Origin: Podospora pseudocomata | Taxonomy: Eukaryota > Ascomycota > Sordariomycetes > Sordariales > Podosporaceae | Length of the DNA stretch: 64,000 bases | Reading direction: 5' to 3' | Assembly: GCF_035222375.1 (NCBI RefSeq) | Contig: NW_026946365.1 | Span: forward strand, 1,364,001-1,428,000 | Shown here: piece after piece, positions 24,716-35,981 of the stretch | Layout: each line of letters begins with the position of its first letter | Position numbering within the stretch: position 1 is the stretch's first letter | The notes under the pieces: model-generated | The model's database searches: none | The model's input: only the letters and a program-made list of their open reading frames with translations | Told to the model about the DNA's origin: nothing | Translations under genes and position numbers: made by a program

Positions 24716-26336
24716 CTTTGCGGTTTGTCTGGATGAATCTGAAGACAATGACAAGATAGGAAGATGTTACGAGGAGAAAGGGGAGGAGGGGGGGAGTCAC
24801 TGGATATATGAAGAGGGAAGTGGGAAGAGAGCGAAAGGTTCCTGGTGGGGTGTTTTAACCCAAGGGCTCCAAGGGGCAAGGGGAGGGCGTTGGGAGTCGG
24901 GACGGTGGTGTGTGTCGACAGAGTGGGGTTGTGCCTCTGGGGAGTTCCAGGTAGGAGAGCTTCCCCTGCCCGTGCCTTCTGGAGCTCTGGTTCGCCCGGA
25001 TGAATGCCAGCTGTGGACCTTTTGGGGGAGGCCAGGGACCTCGAGGATCTAATCTCTCAACTCTCTCGTCTCTGCCAGCCAGTTTTTGTCTCTCTTTTTT
25101 TTTTGGGTTTTTTATTTATTTTTTTATATTTATTTTCTTTTATTTTATTTTTTTTTAAAATTTTTTTGGCCCCAGCCGCGTTGATCTTTTTTTCCCAACT
25201 TTTTTCTGTAGTCGCCTAGCATCGGAGCTGGCGGAGCTTGGTGACGTCGAGAAGTCTTTGACGTTGCTGGCGTGCTTACCTTAGCTCCGGCTTGTTCTTA
25301 GCTTCCCCATCAAAAAGATACATATCCTCAATAACTTCATCATACTAAATACTTTTTACCTAGCTGTACCTCGAGGGAAAGGAGGCTGTCTAAGGGAACG
25401 CCTAGGTGGGAGCGCAATGAAACAACACAGCGGCACATTGGCTATTGCTTGCCCCTCCAAAGCTGCCCCGCGTTTCTCCAGCTTGGGTGGCTCCAAGAAA
25501 GATGATCAATCACGACCAAGATATCACAAAGCCATGCTGCTCACTCAGCGAACCAGAATCTCCGCTCCGCGGTAATGTTATCTCTGCCTTGGATATTTGG
25601 AATTCCTGATTCTCCGGCCGAACAGCTGGCTTTCTATGAACGGCCCTATCTCCGTCAGAAGGAAAGACCCCTGAAGAACGAAATCGGAGGTTCGCCCGAT
25701 CTGAATGTCAGTTCACTTCGAGGATGGAACACAAATGCAGGCACCTCTTCGTGGGGTCCGTGGACGGCGGGACGGCGGGGTCATCTTTTGCTTGCCGTGC
25801 CCATGAGCTGGTGGAGGCGAGCGTTATTGGCCACAGCTTTGCCTCTGGTTGGGCCATGATGAGACGACTTATTCATAGCACAAAGCACCAGACACATAGC
25901 GCTTGCCACGCCATCCTGCTGCTGCTACATGCCGAGAGTCTTTTGGCGTTACGTGATGCCCGGCAGAATACATCCGTTTGATGGGGGTGGACTTACTCAG
26001 GGTGTCAGGGTCTGGTGAGGTGTAAAATCCCGATAAGGGTTAGGGTCCAAGCGTAGATAACTTGGAGCTAAAAACTTCAATGGTGGGGGGAGGGGTACGT
26101 TCTTACACGTTTCTGTCTGTCTCAACACCAAGTCTCATCCCGCGAAGCATCCAATTCAGGCTAAAATCTTGATAGAGGCATTAAACCCGCCTAGACCCTG
26201 CATCTCCACACCCCAGCTACCACCGGGCTGAGTGTTAGAGCAAGGCTGAGAAAGTCTCTTACAACATCTCCCAAAAGAGAAATTACACAACATTCAGCCT
26301 CTGCCTCACTCACTCACAACCTGAGCCCATCTCATT
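24716..26336. other. Divergent intergenic region, transketolase/BMT6
   Basis: A 1.6-kb region between two outward-facing genes. Next to transketolase is a G-rich stretch (24775-24930). A striking T-rich low-complexity block (about 25090-25210) follows, AT-rich against GC-rich surroundings. Open frames at 25.6-26.0 kb have no support. Bases 26280-26336 form a CA/CT-rich leader of the BMT6-like gene. Confidence 0.5.
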
Positions 26337-27476
26337 ATGGTCCAAGCAAAGCTGGATACCGCCCCTCAAAAGGCACGGTCAAAACAAACAGCGTCAAAAC
26401 CAAAGCGAAGACGTCAAACCCCAGAGCAACACAAGCTCAAACCAAACCCCAACAATGAAAAGGTCATCATCTCATCTTCGGAGCTAACACACTACCAACT
26501 CATCCTCGATATCTTCACCCGAACCTTCAACGAAACTCTCACCGATGCCGACTTCAGCAAGAACCTGCAAACCCTCAAGCAATCCCTCTTTGACCGAGAC
26601 TTCGCCACGGCCTTCACGAACACCCCATCCAACCTCCCAATCTACTCAGCCCGCTGGTCACCCCCACGAGCTTTGGCCTACTCATCCATCTTCACCTCCT
26701 TATCCCGCTACCTCCCCAGACTCTACTCACCCACCAACACCCTCCCCTGCCTCGCCATAGGAGGTTGCTCCGCCGAACTGGCCGCCTTTGCCTCAGCCCT
26801 CACCCTCCTTCCTGGTTCCCCCTCCGGCAGCCTCACCCTCTTGGACTCTGCCCCATGGAGTGAAGTTCTCACCAACTTATCAACCTCCCTCACGAGCTCC
26901 CCCCCAATATCAAAATACGCCTCCAAACTCACCGTCCAACAACCACCCTTTATCCCCGCCGAGAAGCTCACCTACACCTTCCTCCAACAAGACGCCCTCA
27001 CCACCCCCTTCAACAAGCTTTTCTCCTCCGACACCCCCCAACTGGTAACCCTCTTCTTCACCCTCAACGAACTCTTCACCTCCTCCGGCATAGGAAAAAC
27101 AACCTCTTTCCTCCTCAACCTCTCCTCCGCCATCCCGTTAGGTTCACTCCTCCTAGTGGTCGACAGTCCGGGGTCCTACTCCGAAACAACCGTGGGAACC
27201 TCTCACAAGAAATACCCCATGGCGTGGTTGCTCGACAAGATTCTCTCGTCAGTCTGTCCGGACGTCAAGCCTTCAGAAACGCCCGAGGGGAGGATAAAGT
27301 GGAAGAAGCTCGAGAGCCACGAGTCGATTTGGTTCAGGTTGCCAGAGGGGGAGCTGGACTACCCTATCGGGCTGGAGAATATGCGGTACCAGATGCACCT
27401 GTACAAGGCTGTTGATCCCGCTGCTCCAGAAAAGGAGGAGAGTGGTGATGAGGAGGGTCATGATGATGAAGAGTGA
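26337..27476 (+). CDS. BMT6: 25S rRNA uridine-N3 methyltransferase, Bmt6-like
   Basis: Single exon, 379 aa. Bmt6 methylates one uridine of 25S rRNA in the nucleolus using S-adenosylmethionine. A basic N terminus (residues 1-40) precedes the conserved ARWSPPRALAYSSIF block, a Rossmann-type motif I CLAIGGCSAELAAFASA, LTLLDSAPW (motif II region), TLFFTLNELFTSS, and the C-terminal WFRLPEGELDYPIGLENMRY signature, followed by a short acidic tail. The family call rests on the ARWSP and ENMRYQMHLY blocks. It converges on the Sac-type phosphatase, with 228 bp between stop codons, filled by a strongly A-rich tract (27600-27715). Confidence 0.8.
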   Translation: MVQAKLDTAPQKARSKQTASKPKRRRQTPEQHKLKPNPNNEKVIISSSELTHYQLILDIFTRTFNETLTDADFSKNLQTLKQSLFDRDFATAFTNTPSNLPIYSARWSPPRALAYSSIFTSLSRYLPRLYSPTNTLPCLAIGGCSAELAAFASALTLLPGSPSGSLTLLDSAPWSEVLTNLSTSLTSSPPISKYASKLTVQQPPFIPAEKLTYTFLQQDALTTPFNKLFSSDTPQLVTLFFTLNELFTSSGIGKTTSFLLNLSSAIPLGSLLLVVDSPGSYSETTVGTSHKKYPMAWLLDKILSSVCPDVKPSETPEGRIKWKKLESHESIWFRLPEGELDYPIGLENMRYQMHLYKAVDPAAPEKEESGDEEGHDDEE

Positions 27477-27704
27477 AAAAGGAAAAAAAAAAAGAATATA
27501 CTATTAATCACACACTAATTGACTTCCCTGCCATTGTTGCTATGTTCGCCTGCTATCTATCTACTCTCATTACGGCTCATGTAACCCGCCCGCACTGCTA
27601 TGCTTGAAAAGACACAACTCTCTCCCTCAAAACAAACAAGACAAAAAAAGAAAAGAAAAAAAGGAAAAAAAAAAGAAGAAAAAAAAGAGAAAACAAAAAA
27701 AAAA

Positions 27705-30700
27705 TCAAGCCCAAACCAACTTCTTAACCCTGTGCCCCAAAGTCTCCAGCAACCCCGTGTTCTTCTTCGCCTCCGCCACACTGATAATATCCCCCTTCTC
27801 AATCAAATGTCCCTCCCCCTCCTCCTTCTCCCCCTTCACCTCCCTCGGCTGATTCAACAGCGCCAACCTCTCAATCTCGGCCGCGATAACAACCACCTGC
27901 TGAATCTCGGTAAGCCGCGCAATGTCCTCATCCTCATCCTCCTCCCCCCCAATCTTCACATTCCCAGCACCACCCTCCCCACTCACAGCAGCAGACGTCT
28001 GACTGTACAACGCCTTCAACGCAATCTTCCTCGTAGGCGTCGTCACCGCAGCAGCAGCAGCAGCAACATTCTTTCCTGAAAAGAAGCCCGCCACCCCCGA
28101 CAGCGCCGCGCTCGCAAAGTCGTCATTTGTCGGTTTCGGGTGATCACTCATGCTCGACAACGACCTCGTGTTGACACGCGTGACGTCCGTCAACCCAGGC
28201 TTGTACTCAATCACCAACCCCACGTTCCTCAGCTCGTCCACCTGCGCAGGCGAGATGGTGCTCGTGATATAAGTCCCGAATCTAATTTTTGTCACATGCG
28301 CCAGGTCAACCCTCTCAAAGCTAGAGACCTTGTCGAGGTTCCAGTCAAACCGGCAGAGATAGAGGGCCGAGTCGGTAAGTAGCAAGACTGCCTCCTCAAA
28401 GGTGGCACTGCGGATGGTGTCCGGCGTGCTAGGCGTGAGGAAGGCCCAACCACCAATAAACTCCTCTGCTTCGTCTTCAATAACCCGTTTCTGGCAGAGC
28501 TCAATGGCCTGCTGGCGCATGTTTTGCATCGATACCGCCGGGTCCTTGGTCATCATGTTTGCTTCAAACTCTTCAAACACAAGGGAGGTGACGTTCCCCA
28601 ACAAAAAATCGATGCTGGCTTGGAGAAAAAAGTCGTTGAACATCCTGCCACACTGTTAGCAACCCAGCAACTCACAGTCGGGATCAGTGTAGAAACATAC
28701 CCATTAAACAACCTCGTCAAGCTCAACCCAGCATCCGTCAACGCCCCCCTATAATTCCTCTTCCTCGTCCTCGTATAATCCCCCTTCATCGCCCCGGTCC
28801 CCGCATACTGCTTCCCGATCGCATCCCCATTATCCGCCCACAACCCATTAAACCAGCTATTCTCCTGATCTTTTTGCTTTTCCATATCAATCCCCTCCTC
28901 CCTCAGCTGCAAATCCAGCATAAACTTCCCAAACGAGCTCTGACAAACATTTGTCCGATCCAAACAATCCATACAATTCGTCCTCAACACCCCCTTTTGT
29001 CTTCGCTCCACAACCCCATCCACCACAACACTACTCCCCAGCTCCTCCAGCCTCCCGCCCAAAATCCCCAACAACACGCTCACATTCTCAAACTTCATCC
29101 CCCTGCACACCGAGTGAAAATCAAACCACTCGAACCCAATCTTTTCCTTTCCCTCCTTCACCAACTCCTCGTTCAACCTCTCCACGCCCCGTTCGTAAAC
29201 CTCCCCAATCGGCGCCTCGACCCCATGTTTCTCCACCAAATTCACCACCTCCAACCCCCCGTACCGCTCCCCCAACCGTCCGAAATGCTTCCTCAACGCC
29301 GCAAAGTTCGCCTCCTGACTATGCTGCAACACCGGCGTCGGCTTCAACGAATACGGACTCTGAGTAAAAAACACCGGGAAACTCCCCCTGACTTGCGCAA
29401 AACTATACACCCTCCCCTTATCCCCCCCATCAACCTCATACAAAATCTGCTCCGTCTCGACCCCATTCGCCACCCATCCCTGCTCGTCAATCCCCCGACG
29501 CAAATACCTCAACCCCGCCCGTTTTATACTCCTCCTGCTTATCACCGTGATAACAAACTTCCTCTCTGTACCCCCCTTCTTCCCCCCAATCCCCCCCTCC
29601 CCCTCCCGTTTCTCCTCCGAAGGCGACAGATCCCTCATCTCCACACTCTCCTTCCCCCCCTTTTCCCCCTCATCCTCCTGAGCCGGGCTCTCGTCCACCG
29701 TAAACTCCCTCTCCCCCACAAACCCCTGCATCAGCGGCAAAACCACCCCCTCCACCCCCGCCTCCCTGAACCGTCTCATGATGTGCCCATTCCAGAAATA
29801 CTCCCCCTCCACACTCTCCCCCAGCCCTCTCAACCCCCCATCCGCCAACCTCCTCGTAACATCAACATCATACCCAAAGAAGAACGTCCTGCTACTCCCA
29901 AACAGTATCTGTGCCGTCCTCAGCAACTTGGGCAACAACTCAATCGCAGCCTCGCTCCCATCCGCCCCATCCGGGATCTGAAACCTCGTCGGCACGTTCT
30001 TATTGCTCGCCCTATTCTGCTGGGCAGGAGGAGTGCCAGAGTCGGGCGTAAGGCCCATCTGCCTTTTGTTCTCCGCCGCCCACCCGGAGCGGGAAAACCA
30101 CCTCTGCGCAAAACGGCCATAACTCCCCCGTCTGCTAATCACATCCTTCGCAATACTACTGCTGCTCGTATTCTCAGGAGGAGCGATGGCGTCGTCCTCC
30201 GTTGCTGACTCGACCGCGTCGTCACGGGGCAGTTCATCAATCCCCAACCCCCCCGTTTCTTCGTCACCGCTGGTAGACTGGCTTGTGCTCCCCTCCTTCT
30301 GCAGCCTGTTCTTCAACGCCAGCGCCGTCTTCCCAATCGAATCAGCCGCTTCCTGCCGGGAGGTGAGGGGTGTCAAAGCGACCTCGGTGACGACATAGAT
30401 GGGGTGGCGACCAAACAAATTAGCGACCTGCTGCCTTCGGGTGACGGTGATGAGGTAGGAGTAGTGAAACACTGTTATTATGCCTGTATGATCATCCCAC
30501 CCACTGCGTCAACATCATGTACCGGAAAGATGGTGGGGGCGGGAAAGAGACAAACCAACAACCCCATAAGCCTCAAAACTCTCGCTCGTCGCTGGCGGTG
30601 CGTGATCCCTCCCGACGGTCGAAACAGAAACATTACTCCCATACTTGATCTTCACCAGCGGCAACGGCGGGGGCCGACTCCCGTCTTTGGAGGGGACAGG

Positions 30701-30769
30701 GTTCAAAGGGTGAAGAAGTAGGCCGTCGACTGCCGCGGCGACGAGGACCTTGCGGGCTAGGCCGGGCAT
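27705..30769 (-). CDS. SacI-domain phosphoinositide phosphatase with hSac2 domain (INPP5F/Sac2-like)
   Basis: complement(join(27705..28644, 28701..30483, 30556..30769)), 978 aa. Sac phosphatases dephosphorylate phosphoinositides on membranes. The N-terminal SacI domain (about 1-690) includes HPIYVVTEV, FFFGYDVDVTRR, FFTQSPYSLKP and the catalytic loop RTNCMDCLDRTNV (CX5R-T; Cys about residue 575), all intact. A long disordered insertion rich in Ser/Glu sits at about 110-340. The hSac2 homology region follows (about 730-870: EEFIGGWAFLTP, FDWNLDKVSSFERVDL, IRFGTYI), then an acidic tail ending HRVKKLVWA. The hSac2 region separates this from Sac1 and Fig4 and points to the Sac2/INPP5F branch. Phases at both introns close. 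A 445-codon antisense open frame is a shadow. Confidence 0.88.
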
Positions 30770-31616
30770 TTTTCGTTGTTTCTGTGTTCTCTGCTGTAAA
30801 TGATCCGAGGTCGGTATGTCTTATATGTAAAAAAAAAAAAAAAAGTTTATGCAGAAGGGGTTCAGGCTAGAAAAAGGGGCAGGCAGCTTGGAATGCAGTG
30901 TAAGTGTAAGAAGCTATGACGCAAAATGTTGCTGTTGGGTACATGAGCTGATCGATGTAAGCTCTCATACCGTTGTCGTCGTTCCTAAAGGTTGAAAATG
31001 CTTGAACAAGTCACACGAATCAATAACTGACTGGTCCCGTGATCACTTGAGACTTGAGCAAAAGAAGGCCAACAACCTTGAGGGGCACGGGGGGAGGGTC
31101 TCGAACTTGGGCTGGCAGGTGTGAGAGTGATGATGTCTTTTAAATGGGCATGGTGGGACCCCACGCCAGCGCCAGTTGCGCAGCCAAAGAGCGTCACTGT
31201 GCAGAAGCAGCCCCCCCCCACGTCAGACGACCCAATGAATAATGAATTACACACACCCTACACCCAACCCCAACCCTAGCTGTATCTAAATCCAAAGTCA
31301 AATACCAGCCACCCCAACTCAAACGTGAAACGGTACAGACCGATAGATACAAAATGCAAAAAGAAAAGGCCCTGATGACGATGAAGTTTTGATTTTCTAG
31401 AAGGAAGGCTACTGCAGAAAACGTCTGCCAGTTGGTGTAGCAACCCCAACGCTCACAAAAATGACGTTGGGGATATAGATAAAAGCAACATATCTCAGTT
31501 TGTTTTTCATCCATTTCTGTCCATCCATCCAATAGTATAACCCATCCTCGGATTTTCCCTTTTTTTTCATCTTTTTTTTCCCTCTCTCGCTTTAGCCAAC
31601 CGCAAAAATTGCTACT
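30770..31616. other. Intergenic, Sac-phosphatase promoter and SNU13 3' flank
   Basis: An A-run (about 30828-30844) lies just upstream of the phosphatase start. T-rich sequence near 31558-31580 flanks the SNU13 stop codon. No gene seen. Confidence 0.5.
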
Positions 31617-32058
31617 TTACATAGCAAGTCTCTCGACCTTGTCGCGGAGGGCGCGGATCTTGGAGTTGAGGTCGGAAGCCTCGTTGGAGGTGAGGGAGAC
31701 GGCGATCACGGCGCGGGAGACACCGCAGGCACGACCCTGTAGGAGTCATTAGTTATACTGCGTCTTCAGAACTTGACAGACAAAAACATACCAGAGCAAT
31801 CTTGCTGGGCACGTAAACGTAGGGCACGTTCTTCTCCTCAGAGATCAAGGGAATGTGGAGGACAATGCTGAGGGGAGCAGTGTCGGCGGCAAGGATGACA
31901 AGCTCGCTGGTGCCGCGGTTGATGGACTTGGTGGCCTCGTTGGCGCCCTTCTTGAGCTGCCTGTAGTGGCTGGCCTGCTGGACGCAGTCGAGAAGCTCCT
32001 GGACGAGAGCAGGGTCCTCGGCCTTGGGCCAGGCGGCAGAGTCGTTTTGACCAGACAT
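31617..32058 (-). CDS. SNU13: Snu13/15.5K RNP protein (L7Ae family)
   Basis: complement(join(31617..31736, 31792..32058)), 128 aa, the standard Snu13 length. It binds the kink-turn of U4 snRNA and box C/D snoRNAs, serving both the U4/U6.U5 tri-snRNP and C/D snoRNPs. The L7Ae fold is clear: CVQQASHYRQLKKGANEATK, the Lys/Arg-rich RNA-binding helix, VILAADTAPLSIVLHIPL, NVPYVYVPSKIAL and GRACGVSRAVIAVSLTSNEA. The single phase-0 intron interrupts just before GRACGVSR. The ATG at 32058 is chosen over an in-frame upstream extension because it matches the family start MSGQN. It is transcribed divergently from VMA3. Confidence 0.96.
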
Positions 32059-32618
32059 TGTCGGTGTGGAAATGGATAGCGATAGTGTGTGCTTTTGTTT
32101 CCGATCGTCTCCAGGGTTCACTGCAGGTTTGCTCGCCCTGGGGGTGCTAGGGGATGTTGCTGGGGATCGCGACGTGAACGATGCAGAAGAAAGAGAAGAT
32201 CTCAAAAATCAAAAATGCGCCTGCGAAAAAATTCATCCATGTGTTTGCGCCTGCCCACCACCACCCAGCCGAGAGTTTGGGCGGTGTGGGGTTTCTGCCG
32301 GGCAGTTGTGGCACGGTGGCACGGCGACAGGCGACACGGTGACAACGCTTACCTAAGGCAAAGCTCGCTGGGGCCTGCCGAGCAAAGCTTTGCCCAGCCG
32401 ATGCACAGCCAACCAACCTGCAACCTGGAAACACCTCGTCCAGCAAACACCAGCCAACAACTTGGAACCGTCATCCCCCCATCCACAGCAACTCGCCTTC
32501 AACCGCTGCCCGCTGACTTCAGTCAACAAACGTATCGCAACCACGCTTCCATCGCCTTCGAGCCTTTTATTTTCGAATCTTCCCTCAGTCGATACAGCTT
32601 CGTGCTTAAACAACCACA
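32059..32618. other. Shared divergent promoter, SNU13/VMA3
   Basis: 560 bp between two start codons on opposite strands. It contains GGCACGGTGGCACGGCGACAG-like GC-rich short repeats near 32310-32340 and an AC-rich leader toward VMA3. It is probably a bidirectional promoter. Confidence 0.55.
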
Positions 32619-33534
32619 ATGTCGGATCTCTGGTAAGCCGCTAGCCCGGGTGGTGTCCCCTCACACTTCCAACCACCACAACCACAACACACATACGCGG
32701 AGGCTGGAGCTATCCGCTCGCTACTCGTCGACCACCACCACAAACACAACCCCCTCTTCAACGCCATGCATTGACTTTGCGCATCTGCTGCGATGCCTTC
32801 TTCTTGAATGGCTTTGCTAACATGCTTTTTGTCTACAGCCCCGTCTACGCGGTTAGTACCCTCGCTCCACCCCGTTGAAACCAACATCAGCTCTGCGGCG
32901 TCGGCGAATACAGCTCGCTTCGACTCCATACCAACATCAACATATACATACTAACATGCCGTAACAGCCCTTCTTCGGTGCCATGGGCTGCACTGCGGCC
33001 ATCGTCTTCACCTGCCTGGGTGCCTCGTACGGTACCGCAAAGTCCGGTGTCGGTATCGCCGCCATGGGTGTTCTCCGTCCTGATCTCATCGTCAAGAGTA
33101 TGTTGCACCCCTTCCCAAGTCAAGGGATGCTTGACTAAACCTTTCTCTAGACATTGTTCCCGTCATCATGGCTGGTATCATTGGTATCTACGGTCTCGTC
33201 GTGTCTGTCTTGATTTCCGATGCTCTCACACAAGACTCCTACGCTCTCTACACTGGTTTCGTACAGCTCGGCGCTGGTCTCTCTGTCGGTCTCGCCGGCA
33301 TGGCTGCTGGTTTCGCTATCGGTATCGTGGGTGACGCAGGTGTCCGCGGTACTGCTCAACAACCGAGACTGTTCGTCGGCATGATTCTCATTCTCATTTT
33401 CGCTGAAGTCTTGGGTAAGTTTGTGTCTGTCATGCATGCGCCGCAGCAAGTACTAACGACATGCAGGTCTGTACGGTTTGATTGTTGCTCTTCTCATGAA
33501 CTCGAAGGCCACCATCAACACTGTCTGTGCCTGA
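32619..33534 (+). CDS. VMA3: V-type H+-ATPase proteolipid subunit c (Vma3)
   Basis: join(32619..32632, 32839..32851, 32968..33097, 33151..33414, 33467..33534), 162 aa. Subunit c forms the rotating proton-carrying ring of the vacuolar ATPase Vo sector. Two tiny exons (14 and 13 nt) encode MSDLCPVYA, recovering the known fungal N terminus; exon 3 begins [14 protein letters not shown]. Four transmembrane helices are present, with the essential proton-binding Glu at about residue 138 in [12 protein letters not shown] and the [10 protein letters not shown] and [18 protein letters not shown] signatures. All phases close. Intron 4 has a TACTAAC branch site near 33450. An ORF-based search would miss both first exons. 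Confidence 0.97.
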
Positions 33535-34322
33535 GCGTCTCTTTTGGTTCTCGCCGCGGGCCGATGTGGACGGACAAGATGGTTTATTGCAGCAAATCCA
33601 CATCTCAACGCGGACCACACATCCACACATCGCCTTGTCTCGTCCCTGTAACGGGCTCCGAGACGGGGGTACATCCGGGGTTGTCATGACATGGCGGAGA
33701 TGATGATTGGTATACATTATTTGGGGGTTGAGCGAGCGGCGCATCTCGACGATTGGAACGGTTAATGGTTTGGTGGCAACTCGGAACGTACATGTACTAT
33801 TGTCTCATTATGGTTGCTTTATCACACTCGCGGGGTCTGGTTTTCTTTTTCTCATCATAGACGGATGATGGGCAAAGACTGTAGTTTAGGTTGGAATGGT
33901 GTTCTTTGCTATCTGTGTGTTTCTCTTTGGTTTACGTGTGACGTTGCAAGGTGGCTGGCTGTGTGTGTGTTGTCATGGTAAGTGTTTTTGAGAAGATTGT
34001 GTTGGGAGTTGTTTTCTGACCCTGGCACAGTGTTTCTGGACCGCGTTTGGTTCCGTTTAAATCATTGAGAGGTATCGCTACTCTGTCCTTGTCAACACTT
34101 GTTGCAACATCACTGTTCAGGTGCTTGATGGGAGGTTGGGTGGTCAACTAGGCTTTCCCCTTACTATCATGGGCTATCTTGTCTGACTTGTTGGTGTTGT
34201 CCCCACAGACATGTGACAGCCAGCAAAAGGTTTTGTTCCGAGTCACTCCACCACCACCACCACCACCACCTTCTCCACAAACCCTGAATTTCTCTCACCA
34301 CTCCACAACCCAAAATAGCCTC
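33535..34322. other. Intergenic, VMA3 3' flank to tRNA-Lys
   Basis: No gene seen. TG-rich patches and a CCACCA run (34245-34270) occur just upstream of the tRNA. Confidence 0.5.
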
Positions 34323-34409
34323 GCCCGGCTAGCTCAATCGGTAGAGCGTGAGACTCTTAAGGAGTACTCCGAAATCTCAAGGTTGTGGGTTCGACCCCCA
34401 CGTCGGGCT
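34323..34409 (+). tRNA. tRNA-Lys(CTT): tRNA-Lys (anticodon CTT) with a 14-nt intron
   Basis: Acceptor GCCCGGC pairs with GTCGGGC (one G-T wobble). D-arm GCTC/GAGC, anticodon stem TGAGA/TCTCA, anticodon CTT at 34356-34358, and T-arm GTGGG-TTCGACC-CCCAC. The intron, 34360-34373, lies at the canonical position one base after the anticodon and contains GGAGTACTCC, a perfect palindrome that would extend the anticodon-arm helix. Discriminator base T at 34409. Confidence 0.94.
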
Positions 34410-34460
34410 CAATTCCCGATCTACGATCACTTTTTGATGTTTTGACTGTATGTCTGTACT

Positions 34461-34583
34461 GCAGACAGGATTGGGTGATGTAATGTAATGTAATGTAATG
34501 TGGAGGGAAGGTGTGTCAACTTCTGTTTACAGCAGACAGGATCGGGTGATGTGATGTTGGGAGGGAGGATGTGGCAACTTCTT
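34461..34583. repeat. Imperfect tandem duplication with TAATG microsatellite
   Basis: Unit 1 (34461-34524) and unit 2 (34532-34583) share GCAGACAGGAT[TC]GGGTGATG, GGAGGGA and CAACTTCT in the same order. Unit 1 is expanded by TAATG repeats (about 34480-34500). Confidence 0.8.
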
Positions 34584-34993
34584 TTTGGTTGACTATGAAT
34601 AACGTACGAGGAGACCTACTCATGGTTTTCCCGCTTCAATGTGTATATATATATAGGTGTAATGTAGGAGACATTAAACCGCGAACTGGGCGGTATAAAT
34701 CTCTTGTACTCGTGCATTTTCACTCTCAGGGTTTATAGGGACATGAGAAAGTTCCCTCGAGACAGGTGGTTCATAATGGGCCAACGACGAACAAATACAG
34801 AAGAGGTGTGTTTGGTCATTGGCGGACAAGGTGATCCTGGAGAGAATTGCTGGACGGTGAAAAGATGGGCAAATAGACAGTCAATGCTTTGTCTTGGTAA
34901 TTAGATATCAGATCGGTTTTGAGCCATCTGAAGTTGTCGTGGCTAGGACCCTGCCGACGGGAACCCAAACCTTCCCGTAGACTCCGGACGACT

Positions 34994-35012
34994 CCGAATA
35001 CTAGTATTTCGG
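34994..35012. promoter_or_regulatory. ATACTAGTAT palindrome 1 upstream of ERG4
   Basis: The core ATACTAGTAT (34998-35007) is flanked by CCGA on the left and TTCGG on the right, so the site is nearly symmetric over 19 bp with everted CCG/CGG ends, as in dimeric zinc-cluster sites. Candidate transcription-factor site; factor unknown. Confidence 0.45.
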
Positions 35013-35184
35013 CAGTTGATGTCTTGTTTTGAGATGGATCGATCTTCAGCCCCAGGTGAAGGAAGGATCGCATTCGTAAAACGTTCCCATTGTGATGATG
35101 CGATGTTCGTTCAAGGTGCAGGTGGAGAATGTGACAACGCAAACGCTGAAGAAGGGACCAACAAATGCGACAGTGGTATTAGGT

Positions 35185-35196
35185 AATACTAGTATT
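35185..35196. promoter_or_regulatory. ATACTAGTAT palindrome 2 upstream of ERG4
   Basis: A perfect 12-bp palindrome AATACTAGTATT followed by CCGCCG. Second of three copies. Confidence 0.45.
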
Positions 35197-35785
35197 CCGC
35201 CGTGTTGGGTGCCGCACCAGCCACGAATGAGGCTGGATGGCTGGAATATTGACAGATTGTGGCTCGGACAGTGTCATGCAAGGGGACGCGGGAACTGCCG
35301 AGTGGTCAATTGGGTTTGTTCAGCCGGGTTAGATTCCCCGCTATTTCTGCTGTAATCCTGCCAATTGTTTTGCGCAGAAGGGAGCTCGCTGCTTTCTCGG
35401 CCGGCGGGTGAGAGAGCGAGAGAGAGAGAGAGAGAGAGACATGGGTCGGGAATGTCGTTGCAGTGTGCCAGCAAAGAGACACAGCAGCAGTAGCGAGCAG
35501 CAGCGAGTCTTGGCCCTTGTCGGATGTCTTTTTGTACCTACCGTGTACAACGATTTTTGGGGGCTGTTTTTTTCTCTCGATCCCGCTCCTTGTCGCGTTT
35601 CCCCTCCCCCTTTTCGACCTCAAGGCGCAGTGTTCTTTTTTTTCCCCTTCTTCTTCATACCTAGATGTCCTAGTTTACCTCGCCTCTCTCTTGCGCCCGC
35701 CACCTACCATCATATCGAATCATATTCTTACGGTTACACTCCGCGCACCCTGTACGCGCTGCTGCTTGCTCCACACCTCGACTAG

Positions 35786-35800
35786 GGAATACTAGTATCC
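35786..35800. promoter_or_regulatory. ATACTAGTAT palindrome 3 upstream of ERG4
   Basis: GGAATACTAGTATCC: the core at 35789-35798 with GG/CC flanks, about 185 bp before the ERG4 ATG. Third copy within 0.8 kb. Confidence 0.45.
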
Positions 35801-35981
35801 AGATCGACCTAAACGACAGGGGTGTTGTTGTGTGTGGTGGGTGTGAGCTTGTTGCTTTGCTTTCACACAATTTCCGATCTTTTTTCTTTTTGTTGCTGTT
35901 GTCGGTTTTGACCCCCAAGTACGATCACGCTCGAAAAGTATATAAGACTGCGCGCGCCTGCCCCGTCGCGTTGTGGTCAAG

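Larger units (their letters stand above)
34410..35981. other. Intergenic, upstream region of ERG4
   Basis: 1.6 kb without a supported gene. It holds an imperfect tandem duplication (34461-34583), three ATACTAGTAT palindromes (see separate entries), an AG dinucleotide run (about 35410-35440) and a TATA-like GTATATAAG at about 35938-35946. The TATA-like site is only about 40 bp before the ERG4 ATG, implying a very short leader or an unrelated motif. Confidence 0.5.

Noticed and set aside
28874-30208. 445-codon plus-strand open frame over the Sac phosphatase
   Set aside because: Antisense to the SacI domain; composition is Pro/His/Leu-biased, as expected for a shadow.
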